Positions 1 through 8,481 of a stretch of 34,984 nt of DNA are shown here, in pieces; position 1 is the first letter of the stretch; each line of letters opens with the position of its first letter. The translations under genes and the position numbers were made by a program. The notes under the pieces were generated by a model that searched no databases, had not been told where the DNA came from, and worked only from the letters and a program-made list of their open reading frames with translations. The stretch spans positions 1-34,984 of the forward strand of contig QZKE01000002.1 in assembly GCA_003598015.1 (NCBI GenBank). Direction: 5' to 3'. Source of the DNA: Actinomycetota bacterium (GTDB taxonomy: Bacteria > Actinomycetota > Geothermincolia > Geothermincolales > RBG-13-55-18).

Positions 1-1
1 G

Positions 2-727
2 CGCTCCTACAACCTGGGCGATTACGTCACCACCTTCGACGTCTCGGCCACCGTCACCGCCACGCAGGAGGTCATCTGCGAGCGGGCCATGTACGGCGGC
101 TGCGTGGTCTGCCTGGACCCGGGCCATGCCGACACCCCCTACGAGATAGACCCCGAAACCTGCCTGAACACCCAGGACTGGATAAACGAGCCGGAGATGG
201 GCATCGTCTTCGATATCGCGCTGCGCACGAAAGCCATCCTGGAGGCGGAGGGAATAGCGGTGGTCATGACCAAGAACTCACTCTACGACGCGGTGAACCT
301 CAAACAGAGGGCGGTCATCGCCAACCAGGCGCATGCCCGCATGATCGTACACATCCATGCCGACCCCGGCATCGCCGGGGCGACCACCTTCTACCCGGGA
401 CCGGCCCCCTACAACTGGAAGGCCAACTCCGACAGCGGCCGGACCGCCTATATCGACCCCTCCGTGCAGGCGCAGAGCGAGGCAGCCGCCCGGCGTTTCC
501 ACGCCGCCATGGCCGCCCACATGCGCCAGGCCACCGGGGTGGGGGATGGCGGGACGGTGGTGGAGAACCGCGGCGCCACCGGCACCGGAAACTACGGCCC
601 CATATTCAGCTACGACATCTGGAGCGAGGTCCCCACCTTCACCCTGGAGAACAACCTGGGCATCGCGGATACCTACCGCCAGGAGATCGCCGAGAGCATC
701 GCCGCCGGCATCATCGCCGCCCTGTAG
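2..727 (+). CDS. Surface-repeat protein with C-terminal N-acetylmuramoyl-L-alanine amidase domain (5' partial)
   Basis: The frame is open from the first bases, so the start lies outside the window. The first ~33 residues match the tail of the ~100-residue surface repeat found complete in the proteins at 15984 and 27534 (D-Y-V-T-T-F-D-V-S, then C-E-R-A-M-Y-G-G). At the point where other copies continue to a T-D-S-I-G strand, this one runs straight into an Amidase_3 domain. That domain shows D-P-G-H (zinc His), the Glu of N-E-P-E-M-G, H-I-H-A-D, and a Glu in T-L-E-N-N near the C-terminus, the expected zinc and catalytic residues. Members of this family cut the amide bond between N-acetylmuramic acid and the stem peptide of peptidoglycan. 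The protein is probably secreted and acts on the cell wall, with the repeats as a positioning module; that role is inference. The end is a normal TAG stop. Confidence 0.85.
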   Translation, partial: RSYNLGDYVTTFDVSATVTATQEVICERAMYGGCVVCLDPGHADTPYEIDPETCLNTQDWINEPEMGIVFDIALRTKAILEAEGIAVVMTKNSLYDAVNLKQRAVIANQAHARMIVHIHADPGIAGATTFYPGPAPYNWKANSDSGRTAYIDPSVQAQSEAAARRFHAAMAAHMRQATGVGDGGTVVENRGATGTGNYGPIFSYDIWSEVPTFTLENNLGIADTYRQEIAESIAAGIIAAL

Positions 728-757
728 ACGTTGCGGCCGCGTGCACGATGCAACGTC
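727..757 (+). terminator. Possible terminator hairpin after the amidase gene
   Basis: An 8-bp perfect stem, GACGTTGC (727-734) with GCAACGTC (750-757), starts at the last base of the amidase stop codon. There is no T-run after it, so intrinsic termination is uncertain. The remaining ~235 bases up to the next gene show nothing else I can name. Confidence 0.35.
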
Positions 758-993
758 CATGTTCTGCCGGAGAACCCAGGAGGGATATGGCTTCCCCCGC
801 TGTCCCCCTGGTCGATCGACAGCCCCTTGTGGCGGCGGACCTGCACGCGTTGAATCGCCTACCGGTATAACCTCCTCTTGGAGAAGAACATCTTTTATTT
901 TCGGCTTGAAGCGGCCGATAATTACCCTGTACGGGTCAGCAGGCTTTTCATCTGCCCGCGGGTCCGGGTTGGCTGCCTAGCAAGGAGGGTGCC

Positions 994-2064
994 TTGGGAA
1001 TCGTGGACTGTCCGGCTTGCGGGATGCCCAGGTTTTTCAATTTCGCTATCAAGTGGGGCGACAACGGCACGATCGTATCTCGCGTAAGCCCCGCATTCCG
1101 CCTGGTCCTCGTCGAATCGGCCCTGCTCGAGGATATCTACCGGCGCATCGAGACGGCCATAGGCGCATCCATCCGGCACGTGGTCTTCGAGGCCGAACGG
1201 GCGGCCTCCGCGGCGACCATAGGCAGCTTGATGCCCGACTGGCTCATCAACCGGGTCCTGCGCAACCGCGTCGCCATGCACCCGGCCAGCAGGTTCCTGC
1301 AGTTGCTGGCGCGCATGGCCGGCCTCGCGGATGCGCATACCATCTTCTATCATGTCTTCCGCGGCAGCCTGGCGAGGGTAAGGAACGAGTTCAACCGCGA
1401 GATCTTCGCGGCCATGGTGGTGGGCGCCTTCGAGAGGATGGAGGGAGTCGTCTACGATCACGACTGGATCGAGCTGGGGGGAGAGCTTTTTCTCTTCATC
1501 AATCCGGCCAGGGAGAAGCCGGAGATCGCCGGGAGGATGAAACCGGAGATCGTCAAGCCCCTTCCGGGGCAGCGCGGCCTGGACCTGTGCCGGCGATGTG
1601 GGTTTCCGGCGGCCCTCGGCCATCTACGCTGGGACATACCCAATGCCGTTATCACGGATACGCGCAGGGGGGTGCGTATGAGTTTCGTGGAGAACTACGC
1701 TTTTTCTGCGGTCTTCCGGGAGTTGATCTCCGAGTTAGGGGAGGAGATAGTGCCCATCATCGTGGACGCTTCGAGCGAATATACGCTACGCAGCATCGAG
1801 GAGACGGGATTCTTCAGCGCCGGACAGGACCGTGCCGGCAGGTATGCCGACTACCTCGCCTTGCTGCCCATCTACGGTTATGGAAATCCCGTGCACACCG
1901 AACTCTCCGGCGAATCCTTCGCCGTCACCATGGAGAATCCCTACAGCGTCCTCATGCTGGCCGGCCAGCTCGGGGCGGTATACGAGGCAGTGGAGGGACA
2001 TCCCGGCAGCGTCGCCATCGACGACCGCGATCCGCGCAGGGTAAGGATATCCGTAGGAACCTGA
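994..2064 (+). CDS. Protein of unknown function with two CxxC pairs
   Basis: 356 residues starting at TTG 994, chosen because AAGGAGG (982-988) sits just upstream and because the conserved-looking N-terminus (C-P-A-C-G) begins there. Cys6/Cys9 and Cys199/Cys202 (C-R-R-C) could form one zinc site or two separate knuckles. There is no signal peptide or clear membrane segment, so it is probably cytoplasmic. The mid-section is helical, with a hydrophobic stretch near residues 137-170. The overall plan, an N-terminal Cys pair followed by a ~150-residue alpha/beta domain, faintly resembles V4R-type ligand-binding proteins, but I cannot confirm that. It stands alone between the amidase and the convergent sulfatase. 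No function is assigned. Confidence 0.75.
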   Translation: MGIVDCPACGMPRFFNFAIKWGDNGTIVSRVSPAFRLVLVESALLEDIYRRIETAIGASIRHVVFEAERAASAATIGSLMPDWLINRVLRNRVAMHPASRFLQLLARMAGLADAHTIFYHVFRGSLARVRNEFNREIFAAMVVGAFERMEGVVYDHDWIELGGELFLFINPAREKPEIAGRMKPEIVKPLPGQRGLDLCRRCGFPAALGHLRWDIPNAVITDTRRGVRMSFVENYAFSAVFRELISELGEEIVPIIVDASSEYTLRSIEETGFFSAGQDRAGRYADYLALLPIYGYGNPVHTELSGESFAVTMENPYSVLMLAGQLGAVYEAVEGHPGSVAIDDRDPRRVRISVGT

Positions 2065-2081
2065 GGCGGGCGGCGCCCGCC
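2065..2081 (+). terminator. GC-rich hairpin after the 994-2064 gene
   Basis: A 7-bp perfect stem GGCGGGC / GCCCGCC with a 3-base loop starts directly after the stop codon. No T-run follows. It lies between convergent units and may serve as a weak or factor-assisted terminator. Confidence 0.4.
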
Positions 2082-2101
2082 CCCTCGATATGACAGGTGC
2101 C

Positions 2102-2224
2102 TCAACGCATGCGGGCGAATATATCCGCGGCTTCGGCCACCATACCCTCCACCACTTCCCGGCAGCTCTTTGTCTCCTTGATGAGGCCGATGGATTGCCC
2201 CACCGCCAGGGGGGCCTGCCATAC
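2102..2224 (-). pseudogene. C-terminal remnant of a nitronate monooxygenase-like flavoprotein
   Basis: Read on the minus strand from 2224, about 40 codons give a peptide containing A-V-G-Q-S-I-G-L-I-K-E and then R-E-V-V-E-G-M-V-A-E-A-A, ending in TGA at 2102-2104. This is the pattern of the last helices of nitronate monooxygenases (2-nitropropane dioxygenase family), where a G-Q-x-x-G-L-I motif is followed by an amphipathic helix. The rest of the ~320-residue enzyme is missing: upstream the frame runs into a palindromic repeat (2248-2295) and then the end of the sulfatase gene. I read it as the surviving tail of a deleted gene. The family assignment rests on a short match. Confidence 0.5.
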
Positions 2225-2247
2225 CTTTGGGCAAGCCGAAAGCATGA

Positions 2248-2295
2248 CCTGACCCCGGACCTTATCGAATATTATGCCTGGACCTCGGGGTCAGG
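2248..2295. repeat. GGGGTC-type palindromic repeat
   Basis: CCTGACCCCG (2248-2257) is an exact inverted repeat of CGGGGTCAGG (2286-2295), with a 28-base spacer. Related GCCGAAAGC strings lie on both sides. The CTGACCCC/GGGGTCAG core ties it to the other intergenic palindromes of this window. It sits at the break point of the nitronate monooxygenase remnant. Confidence 0.6.
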
Positions 2296-2328
2296 CCGAA
2301 AGCCGGGTCCAGGCCTATTGCTTGCCCG

Positions 2329-3942
2329 CTACCCGCTCTGGGCTCCCTTGACCTGGATGCGCGGCGGGTACTTCTCGAAGGTCTTCCGGTGCTGTGCGCT
2401 GATCGCGGACATGATGGGTAAGGTGACCAGCTTGCGAATGGCGAAGCTGTGGTCCTCCTTGGGATCGAGGAAGAGATTGAAGAGCTTGCCATAGGTGTAT
2501 TCAACCGTATGCCCCGAGAACCCGCCCGTATTGACCGTATCCCTGTAGTCCATCTCCGTGGTAACGGAATACAGCTTGTACGGGCCCACCCTTATGCCGG
2601 AAAACTTGTCCAGCAGCCAGGCATAGACCGCGACGCGGTTTGATGACCAGGCCGGGTCAGCGGCCCAGTAAGTGCCCTCGGCCACGATGGATGCGAGCAG
2701 GAAGCCCCGCTGGTCCACGCCGTCGATGTAGCGGTCCTGTGGCAGGTCCTCCACCCCGGCCATGGCGCAGAAGGTCGGCATGAGGTCGCTGAAGTCGAAG
2801 AGCCCGTCGGAGACCCGACCCCCCTCGATCATGCCCTTCCAGTAGAAGATACCTGGCACGCGGATGCCGCCCTCCCAGGTGGTCCCCTTGGAGCCGCGGA
2901 AGGGGGTGTAGGAACTGTCCGGCCAGCTCTCCATCTCCGGGCCGTTGTCGGAGGTCACCAAGATGAGGGTATTCTCCAGCTGCCCCGTCTCCTCCAGGGC
3001 GCGGAAGAGGCGCCCGAAGATGTCATCCATCTCCACCAGCACGTCGTGGAAGGGATACTTTGCGCGGGACTTCCCCTTGAAGTTGTCCGGAGGGTAGTTG
3101 TCGAAGTGGCAGCCGCGGGTGCCGTGGTAGAGTAACCAGGGCTGGTCGCTGTCCGCCATGTCGCGGATGAACTTCTCCGAATAGGCGGCCCACTTCTCGT
3201 CCAGGTCCTTTACCGTATCCAGGTCGATCTCCTCCTGCTCGATCTCGGGGACGTCGAACTGTCCCGGCTTGGCCAGAATGTTATGCTTGTTGAACTGCAT
3301 CTTCATGACCGCCTGGAAGATGAAGGGGTCGTTCACTATCTCGGGATAGAAGTAGTTGTCGCGCCATTCCGTGTACATGTCGGAGACGCCGTAGAAACCG
3401 TAAAACTCGTCGAAGCCCTTGTTCTGCGGCACCGACTCCGCGTTCTCGCCGCAGTGCCACTTGCCCACGGCGCGGGTGGCGTAACCGGCCTGCTTGAGCA
3501 GCTCCGGCAGGGTCACCTCGTCCTGCAAGCCGCCCGGCTGCCCGTACATGGGCGGGGTCAGGATACCGTGGCGTATGGGCAGGCGCCCGGTCATGATGGT
3601 GGCGCGGGAGGGAGAGCAACTGGGCTGTGAATAGCACGAGGTGAGCCTGAGCCCCTCCGCCGCCAGCCTGTCGAAGTTGGGGGTGGGCGCCCCCCGCAGG
3701 TGGCCGCCTCCGAAGCATCCGAAGTCCCCCCAGCCGACGTCATCGAGGATAAAGATGAGGAAGTTGGGCTTCCTGCCCGTCTTCTCCTCCAGGGCGGCGA
3801 GCTTCTCCTCCGCCGCCTGCAGCCACTCGGGGTGGAGCATGCGCGGCTCGCGGTTCTCCGCATAGTTGTCGATCATCCCCCCGATCACCCTTTCGCCGTC
3901 GTCGGGCGGAATGATGCCGCTGTCGATCCAGTGTTCGGCCAT
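2329..3942 (-). CDS. Sulfatase (arylsulfatase family, Cys-type active site)
   Basis: 537 residues. The ATG start at 3942 has a strong AAGGAGG a few bases upstream. Sulfatase family marks are all present: D-D-V-G-W-G-D at 67-73 (metal Asp pair), the signature C-S-P-S-R at 109-113 followed by T-G-R at 118-120, G-K-W-H at 159-162, and S-D-N-G at 330-333 (metal ligands). Cys109 would be oxidised to formylglycine; the Ser after it and the Pro-x-Arg fit both known maturation routes. No signal peptide is visible, and an acidic helical extension of ~57 residues precedes the core, so it is probably cytoplasmic. The enzyme hydrolyses sulfate esters; the substrate cannot be told. The gene lies downstream of an anaerobic sulfatase maturase on the same strand, with a sigma factor gene between. 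Confidence 0.92.
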   Translation of the reverse strand: MAEHWIDSGIIPPDDGERVIGGMIDNYAENREPRMLHPEWLQAAEEKLAALEEKTGRKPNFLIFILDDVGWGDFGCFGGGHLRGAPTPNFDRLAAEGLRLTSCYSQPSCSPSRATIMTGRLPIRHGILTPPMYGQPGGLQDEVTLPELLKQAGYATRAVGKWHCGENAESVPQNKGFDEFYGFYGVSDMYTEWRDNYFYPEIVNDPFIFQAVMKMQFNKHNILAKPGQFDVPEIEQEEIDLDTVKDLDEKWAAYSEKFIRDMADSDQPWLLYHGTRGCHFDNYPPDNFKGKSRAKYPFHDVLVEMDDIFGRLFRALEETGQLENTLILVTSDNGPEMESWPDSSYTPFRGSKGTTWEGGIRVPGIFYWKGMIEGGRVSDGLFDFSDLMPTFCAMAGVEDLPQDRYIDGVDQRGFLLASIVAEGTYWAADPAWSSNRVAVYAWLLDKFSGIRVGPYKLYSVTTEMDYRDTVNTGGFSGHTVEYTYGKLFNLFLDPKEDHSFAIRKLVTLPIMSAISAQHRKTFEKYPPRIQVKGAQSG

Positions 3943-4119
3943 GGCTCCCTCCTTGCTCTCATAGTCGTCTCACTTGTTGACCAGGCCCAGGGATCACACC
4001 CGGCTGCAGCATGCAAAGAAAGCCATATCTTTGCCCAAGCAGGGTAAGCAGGGTCGGGCTTCGTCGATCCTTCCACCAGTCGGCCTGTTCAAGCCGAATC
4101 CAGGCATGCCCCCCCGCCT

Positions 4120-4125
4120 ATTATA
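4120..4125 (-). promoter_or_regulatory. Candidate -10 box for the sulfatase gene
   Basis: A perfect TATAAT on the minus strand, ~178 bases before the sulfatase ATG and just past the stop of the sigma factor gene. No convincing -35 hexamer is seen at 16-18 bases. If used, the sulfatase has its own promoter and a ~165-base leader with no recognisable riboswitch. Confidence 0.35.
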
Positions 4126-4141
4126 GCTTGCCCTGAAACGG

Positions 4142-5137
4142 TCATGTAGATGGGTCCTGGCCTTGGATGCCCACTTCTGCGAGCAGCTTGAAAGACGGGA
4201 AGAACGAGGGGTATTTGAACGCGATGATCTCCGACACCAGGTCGTCCGTGAAGCATACGACCTGGATGGAATGGGCGGTATATATGTGCCGCCGGTCGTC
4301 CCGCCGGTAAACGCCGAAGGCTAACTGGCCGTTGGCCCGCCGCGGCAGCAGGCGCCAGCGGCCGCGCGCGCCGTCCGCCAGCGGGTAGGAGGCGAGGTGC
4401 TTCATCAGCGCGTCATGGCCTTCATACCATGAGGGGGAGGGGGGCAGCTGCAGCAAGGCATCCTCGCCGAGCCGTTCCCCAAGGCCCTCGAGATCACCGG
4501 TCTCCCAGGGGTGAATGTAACGCATCAGCAGCTCCGTCGCCTTCTCCTCGGGTGGAGGCTCCCTGCGGCCCAGTTTCTCGTCATAGACCCGGGTCATGGA
4601 TTCGCGGGACTCCTCCAGTACGCGCCTCGCGTCCACCACGCCGGCTCCCAGGACCTCAGCCGTTATCTCCATTCTCCAGCCCATGGCATCGACCAGGATC
4701 AGGCACAGGCGCTCCCGCGGATGCAGCGACTGAAGTGCGGCGACGAAGGGCAGGGATATGCTCTCCCTCTCCGTATTCGTTCTCTTGCCGGCGTATGCGA
4801 TCGCCGGGTAGAGGTCGTCAGGAAAGGGCTCGAGCCAGAAATCGCCCTCCTCCGGCTCCAGTGGCGCCAGGTAGGGATCGGACGGGGGGCCGGAAAGGTA
4901 GGGCAGGCCGCGCGGAGGTTGGTCCGCCAGCGCATCAATACACAGGCGCGCGGCGATTTTGAAGAGCTCCGTGCGCATGGATTCCGTATCCGTCAAGGGG
5001 AGGGGCAGTCCGCCGGCCTGGAACAGAGCCGTCTCGACCAGGCCCTCCGCGTCGTGCAGCGATCCGCCCATGCGGTAGCAGAAGAGCCGTAGTTCGTCCC
5101 GGTATTCCTCTAGTGAAAAACGTCTATCCTCGTCCAT
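4142..5137 (-). CDS. ECF sigma-70 factor with SnoaL-like C-terminal domain (TIGR02960/ECF56-like)
   Basis: 331 residues from ATG 5137; a longer frame opens at 5194 but would overlap the maturase by 71 bases and encode its metal-binding tail. Residues ~8-70 look like sigma region 2 ([14 protein letters not shown], then R-L-C-I-D-A-L-A). A linker with [10 protein letters not shown] follows, then region 4 ([15 protein letters not shown], ending in a helix-turn-helix-like stretch). The C-terminal ~120 residues resemble a SnoaL/NTF2-like domain, as in the ECF groups that control sigma activity through a fused tail instead of an anti-sigma factor. Region 4 is less basic than usual. It overlaps the maturase stop by 14 bases, so the two are translated together. 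Its target promoters are unknown. Confidence 0.8.
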   Translation of the reverse strand: MDEDRRFSLEEYRDELRLFCYRMGGSLHDAEGLVETALFQAGGLPLPLTDTESMRTELFKIAARLCIDALADQPPRGLPYLSGPPSDPYLAPLEPEEGDFWLEPFPDDLYPAIAYAGKRTNTERESISLPFVAALQSLHPRERLCLILVDAMGWRMEITAEVLGAGVVDARRVLEESRESMTRVYDEKLGRREPPPEEKATELLMRYIHPWETGDLEGLGERLGEDALLQLPPSPSWYEGHDALMKHLASYPLADGARGRWRLLPRRANGQLAFGVYRRDDRRHIYTAHSIQVVCFTDDLVSEIIAFKYPSFFPSFKLLAEVGIQGQDPST

Positions 5138-6425
5138 GGCAATGCTTGTACTTTCTGCCGCTGCCGCATGGGCAGGGGTCGTTGCGCCCGGCATGCGAGT
5201 AAGCCTTCCGTAATGCGGCGTCCCGTTCCGCCAGTATACCCATGATCCCGTCCGCGTAGCGACCCTTTTTCAACAGATCGGCCATGATGCGCATGGCCGG
5301 GTCGATATGTGCGAAGAAGGCCCTGTATCCTGCGCAGATGTAGTTGAGCCCCGCTTCGCCGTCGGGTGTGCGCGTGAAGCGGTTCTTAGGGCACTCACCA
5401 TGGCAGGCGAAGAGCACCGGGCACTCGCGGCAGTAGCGTGGCAACGTATCGCGCTTGTCCTCACCGAAACGCCGCATCCTGTCGGAGGCTACCAGCTCGA
5501 GCATGGGCGTTTCCATGATATTGCCGAGCAGGTAATCCGGTTCCACGAAGTGGTCGCAGGTGTAGAGGTCGCCGTTGTGCTCCAGGGCCAGGGCGTTGCC
5601 GCAGGTCTCACCCGTGATGCACATGGCCGCGCCCGCTCCCACCCATGACGCCGCCGCGGCCTCGAAATAGTTGACGAACATGGCGCCGACGTCACGGCGT
5701 ACCCATTCGTCGAAGATGGCGATGAGAAAATCCCCCCACTGCGTGGGGTCTACGGAGCGGTCGGTCACCTTGTCCCCCTGTTGCAGCAGGGTGGTGCCGT
5801 CGTAGTTGATCCGCTCTACGATGGGTATGAACTGTATCCACTCCGCGCCCAACTCGTCGCGGAAGAAACGGTACACCTCCAGGGGATGGCCGGCGTTCGC
5901 GGCATGCACGGTGCACAGGATGTTGAAGTCCACGCCGTGTTGCTGCATGAGGCGCGCGGCGCGCATTACCCGTGCGAAGGTGCCCCTGCCGCCCTTGTCC
6001 AGCCGGTAGGCATCGTGCAGCTCGCGCGGTCCGTCCATGGACAGGCCGACCAGAAACTCGTTCTCGCGCAGGAACTCGCACCAGGTATCGTCCAGAAGGG
6101 TACCGTTGGTCTGCATGGTATGGGCTACGCGCATGCCGGGGAGGGCGTATGCGCCCGCCAGTGCGACAGCCTGACGGAAAAAATCCAAGCCCATGAGGGT
6201 GGGTTCGCCCCCCTGCCATGCAACGGTGGCCTCCGGGACCCGCTGGCCCCGGGTGTACTGGCTGAGATACTCCTCCAGGACCGCGCGGCTCATACGCAGG
6301 TCGCTGCCGGGGTAGAGCTTCTCCTTCTCCAGGAAGAAACAGTAGGCGCAGTTGAGGTTGCACGCGGCGCCGCTCGGCTTGGCCATGACGTGGAAAGCGG
6401 GAGGCGCCTTACGGTCTGTCAACAT
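5124..6425 (-). CDS. Anaerobic sulfatase-maturating enzyme (radical SAM, SPASM) with SEC-C tail
   Basis: 433 residues. The ATG at 6425 is preferred over an upstream GTG (6470) because AGGAGG lies just before it and the family N-terminus (F-H-V-M-A-K-P-S-G) follows. C22-x3-C26-x2-C29 binds the radical-SAM 4Fe-4S cluster. G-G-E-P-T comes next. The SPASM region carries the auxiliary-cluster cysteines (C-x5-C-G, then [10 protein letters not shown]-x3-C-P). These enzymes oxidise the active-site Cys or Ser of sulfatases to formylglycine without oxygen, and the sulfatase at 2329-3942 is the obvious client. The last ~19 residues ([15 protein letters not shown]) form a SEC-C zinc motif, not part of the core family. 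First gene of the minus-strand group. Confidence 0.92.
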   Translation of the reverse strand: MLTDRKAPPAFHVMAKPSGAACNLNCAYCFFLEKEKLYPGSDLRMSRAVLEEYLSQYTRGQRVPEATVAWQGGEPTLMGLDFFRQAVALAGAYALPGMRVAHTMQTNGTLLDDTWCEFLRENEFLVGLSMDGPRELHDAYRLDKGGRGTFARVMRAARLMQQHGVDFNILCTVHAANAGHPLEVYRFFRDELGAEWIQFIPIVERINYDGTTLLQQGDKVTDRSVDPTQWGDFLIAIFDEWVRRDVGAMFVNYFEAAAASWVGAGAAMCITGETCGNALALEHNGDLYTCDHFVEPDYLLGNIMETPMLELVASDRMRRFGEDKRDTLPRYCRECPVLFACHGECPKNRFTRTPDGEAGLNYICAGYRAFFAHIDPAMRIMADLLKKGRYADGIMGILAERDAALRKAYSHAGRNDPCPCGSGRKYKHCHGRG

Positions 6426-6496
6426 CCACCTCCTGTCCCTATGTCGATCGTCAGCATCTTCACGTGACACCTATCCATTATGTCACGCTCGTCTGA

Positions 6497-6688
6497 GGGG
6501 GTCAGCCCGGACATGGGACACGTCAAAGTTGAACGAAACGAGCGTGAGCGCCGTTTCTCCGTCATCGCGACCGTAAGCGTAGCGATCTCATCTGGACCAT
6601 AACTCAGCGTCCGGAGGAGATCGCTACGCCGGCTCCGCCTCCTCGCAATGACGTCAGCGGAGGATGTCCCATGTCCGGGGCGGACCCC
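6497..6688. mobile_element. Nested palindromic (MITE/REP-like) element of ~192 bp
   Basis: The outer ends are inverted: GGGGTCAG at 6497-6504 followed by CCCGGACATGGGACA, and at the right TGTCCCATGTCCGGG (6665-6679) ending in GGACCCC (6682-6688). The 15 inner bases match exactly. Inside lies a second imperfect inverted repeat: a left arm from CGTCAT (~6561) through GCGTAGCGATCTC, and a right arm GAGATCGCTACGCC through GCAATGACG (to ~6651). No open frame of note is inside, so it must be moved or copied by enzymes supplied elsewhere. It fills most of the ~380-base gap between the maturase start and the next gene. A copy of one outer end occurs at 18991-19014. Confidence 0.7.
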
Positions 6689-6806
6689 ATTCGGCAAGCA
6701 GGTCTGTTGCAGGCATTATTGACGTTATGCTTTAGGCCTGACACCATAGCGCCGAAAGCGTAAATGACGGGAGGTTTCCGGGAGGACACAAGAGGAGTGC
6801 GGAAGG

Positions 6807-7187
6807 ATGGGAGTGGTAGTCGATTTCAACAACGGTCTCGAGGACATGCTCGACGAGCTGGAGGAGACCTACGACGGCAGGATCCTGTCACCACAGGGCA
6901 AGATTATCCGCGTCATGCCCATAGCCATACGCAAGGAAGAGGACAGCAGGTGGATGTTCCACGGGCATATTTACGTAACCGCCATAATGGGCGAGGAGAT
7001 ATATCAGTCTTTGCTGGAAACGGTGCCCGTCTTGGGCTATCCGGACCCCGATCAGAAATGGCGGGAAGCCCGCGATGACCTCAAGAAGCTGACATTCGAG
7101 GTAGAGCGCAGTATCTCGGCAAGGGGATTCCTCATCCGCCGCGGCCGCTACATCTTCAAGGGCGAGGATCCGCACGTCTCGGAATAG
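6807..7187 (+). CDS. Small protein of unknown function (126 aa)
   Basis: ATG start with AGAGGAG nine bases upstream. The protein is acidic at the N-terminus (L-E-D-M-L-D-E-L-E-E), has a beta-strand-like middle (I-I-R-V-M-P-I-A-I-R, H-I-Y-V-T-A-I-M) and a basic helical C-terminus. It has no signal peptide, membrane segment or cysteine motif, so it is likely cytoplasmic. I do not recognise the family. It is monocistronic, between the nested palindromic element and the convergent dehydrogenase gene. A TTGACG at 6719-6724 could be a -35 box, but its -10 partner is poor. Confidence 0.6.
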   Translation: MGVVVDFNNGLEDMLDELEETYDGRILSPQGKIIRVMPIAIRKEEDSRWMFHGHIYVTAIMGEEIYQSLLETVPVLGYPDPDQKWREARDDLKKLTFEVERSISARGFLIRRGRYIFKGEDPHVSE

Positions 7188-7306
7188 CATCCGGGCAACG
7201 AAACCACGTCTGCCTCAATTCAGGCGTCTTTTCTTGCTCCGGATCGCCGTATGTAAGGATTCCGTCCTCCTGCGCCAGGGCGGTAATGCTAACAACTCGT
7301 CCCTCC

Positions 7307-8155
7307 TCACGGCTGGACGCCGAAGATCTTGTGCACGAACCCCTTCTTCCACAGGAAGCGGAAGAGGCTGTAGTAAAGAGCGGGGGAAATGCGGAAGAGG
7401 ATGAACTGCGGCAAGGAATGGGATGGGGGAGCAAAGATGATGCCCTTGTCCTTCTCCAGCCCGCGCAGGGCCGCCCTGGACACGATGGATGGGTCTACCC
7501 CTTTTTCGTAAAACTTCACCATCTCTTCCTTGGAGCTCTTGCCAGCGCTGTTATAAAGATATACTCTGCCGTCCGCGACGATCCTGGTGTTGATAAAACC
7601 GGGACAGAGTACGCTCACCTTGATGTTGTGCACTATCAGCTCCATGCGCAGGGTCTCGCCCAGGCCCAGGACCGCGTGCTTGCTGGTGTTATAGGGAGAC
7701 ATACAGGGGATAGAGTACAGACCGGCGTCACTGGCGGTGAGCAGGATGGAGCCCTGCTGCCGCTCGATCATCCTGGGGACGAAATAATGGAGCATGTAAA
7801 CGGCGCCGAAGAGGTTGACCCCCAGAACCCAATCCCAGTCCTCCAGGGGCGTCTCCTCGAAGCGGCCTCCATGGCCTACGCCCGCGTTGCTGCACAGGAT
7901 GTCGACATGGCCCCAGTCGGAGAAGAACTGCCCGGCGAAGCGCTCGACCTCCTCCCGGCTGGCGTGGTCGACCAGGTAGCCTTTTGCCTCCACGCCCTTG
8001 CCCGCGAGCTCGCCCAGCACTTCGTCTATACGCTCCTGCACGATGTCCGTTATCGCCACCTTGCAGCCGGCGTCCGCCAGCTCCAATGCCAGAGCCCTGC
8101 CTATACCGGAACCAGCACCGGTCACTATGGCCGTCTTGCCTTGAAAGAAGCTCAT
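7307..8155 (-). CDS. Short-chain dehydrogenase/reductase (SDR)
   Basis: 282 residues from ATG 8155, which has GGGAGGT seven bases upstream; the longer frame to 8362 lacks family resemblance and is discarded. Classical SDR marks: T-G-A-G-S-G-I-G at 12-19 (dinucleotide binding), D37 after the second strand (which favours NAD over NADP), N-A-G at 90-92, N114, Ser142, and Y155-x3-K159 in Y-N-T-S-K. The C-terminal ~60 residues are hydrophobic and basic and extend beyond the Rossmann core, as in membrane-associated SDRs acting on lipids or retinol-like substrates. It oxidises or reduces an alcohol/ketone; the substrate is unknown. It is divergent from the hydrolase gene at 8482. Confidence 0.9.
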   Translation of the reverse strand: MSFFQGKTAIVTGAGSGIGRALALELADAGCKVAITDIVQERIDEVLGELAGKGVEAKGYLVDHASREEVERFAGQFFSDWGHVDILCSNAGVGHGGRFEETPLEDWDWVLGVNLFGAVYMLHYFVPRMIERQQGSILLTASDAGLYSIPCMSPYNTSKHAVLGLGETLRMELIVHNIKVSVLCPGFINTRIVADGRVYLYNSAGKSSKEEMVKFYEKGVDPSIVSRAALRGLEKDKGIIFAPPSHSLPQFILFRISPALYYSLFRFLWKKGFVHKIFGVQP

Positions 8156-8481
8156 GTTCCGCACCTCCCGTTCCGTGACGCAATCCCCGATATACTGATT
8201 ATCCACTCTCTCCGTGGTTGACGCCACAACCCGGTGTTGGAGCCCGGAGGGCGAACCCGGCTTCAGGGCCGGAGCACGAGGGGGACGATCCAGGCGCATA
8301 TATGCCGGTACCCTGCGAAATATAGAGTCTGAAGCTTCCACCGCCCGGTCAAGCAAGTCCATCTGTGGACCGAAGGAGACATAGGAAGGCGAACCCGGCG
8401 CATGCGGAGCGGTACGGAACGGTTGTGGCCGCGAACCGCACGCCGCACGTGCCGGGATCTTAGCGGCCGAAGGAGGCAGTT
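8156..8481. other. Divergent intergenic region between SDR and hydrolase genes
   Basis: 326 bases without a gene. A 12-bp direct repeat GGCGAACCCGGC occurs at 8250-8261 and 8388-8399, and a small hairpin CCGGC/GCCGG at 8257-8272. Promoters for both flanking genes should lie here, but I see no convincing -35/-10 pair. Confidence 0.4.

Noticed and set aside
4429-5092. Plus-strand frames opposite the sigma factor
   Set aside because: They are antisense to a gene with recognisable sigma regions; composition is Arg/Pro-rich noise.
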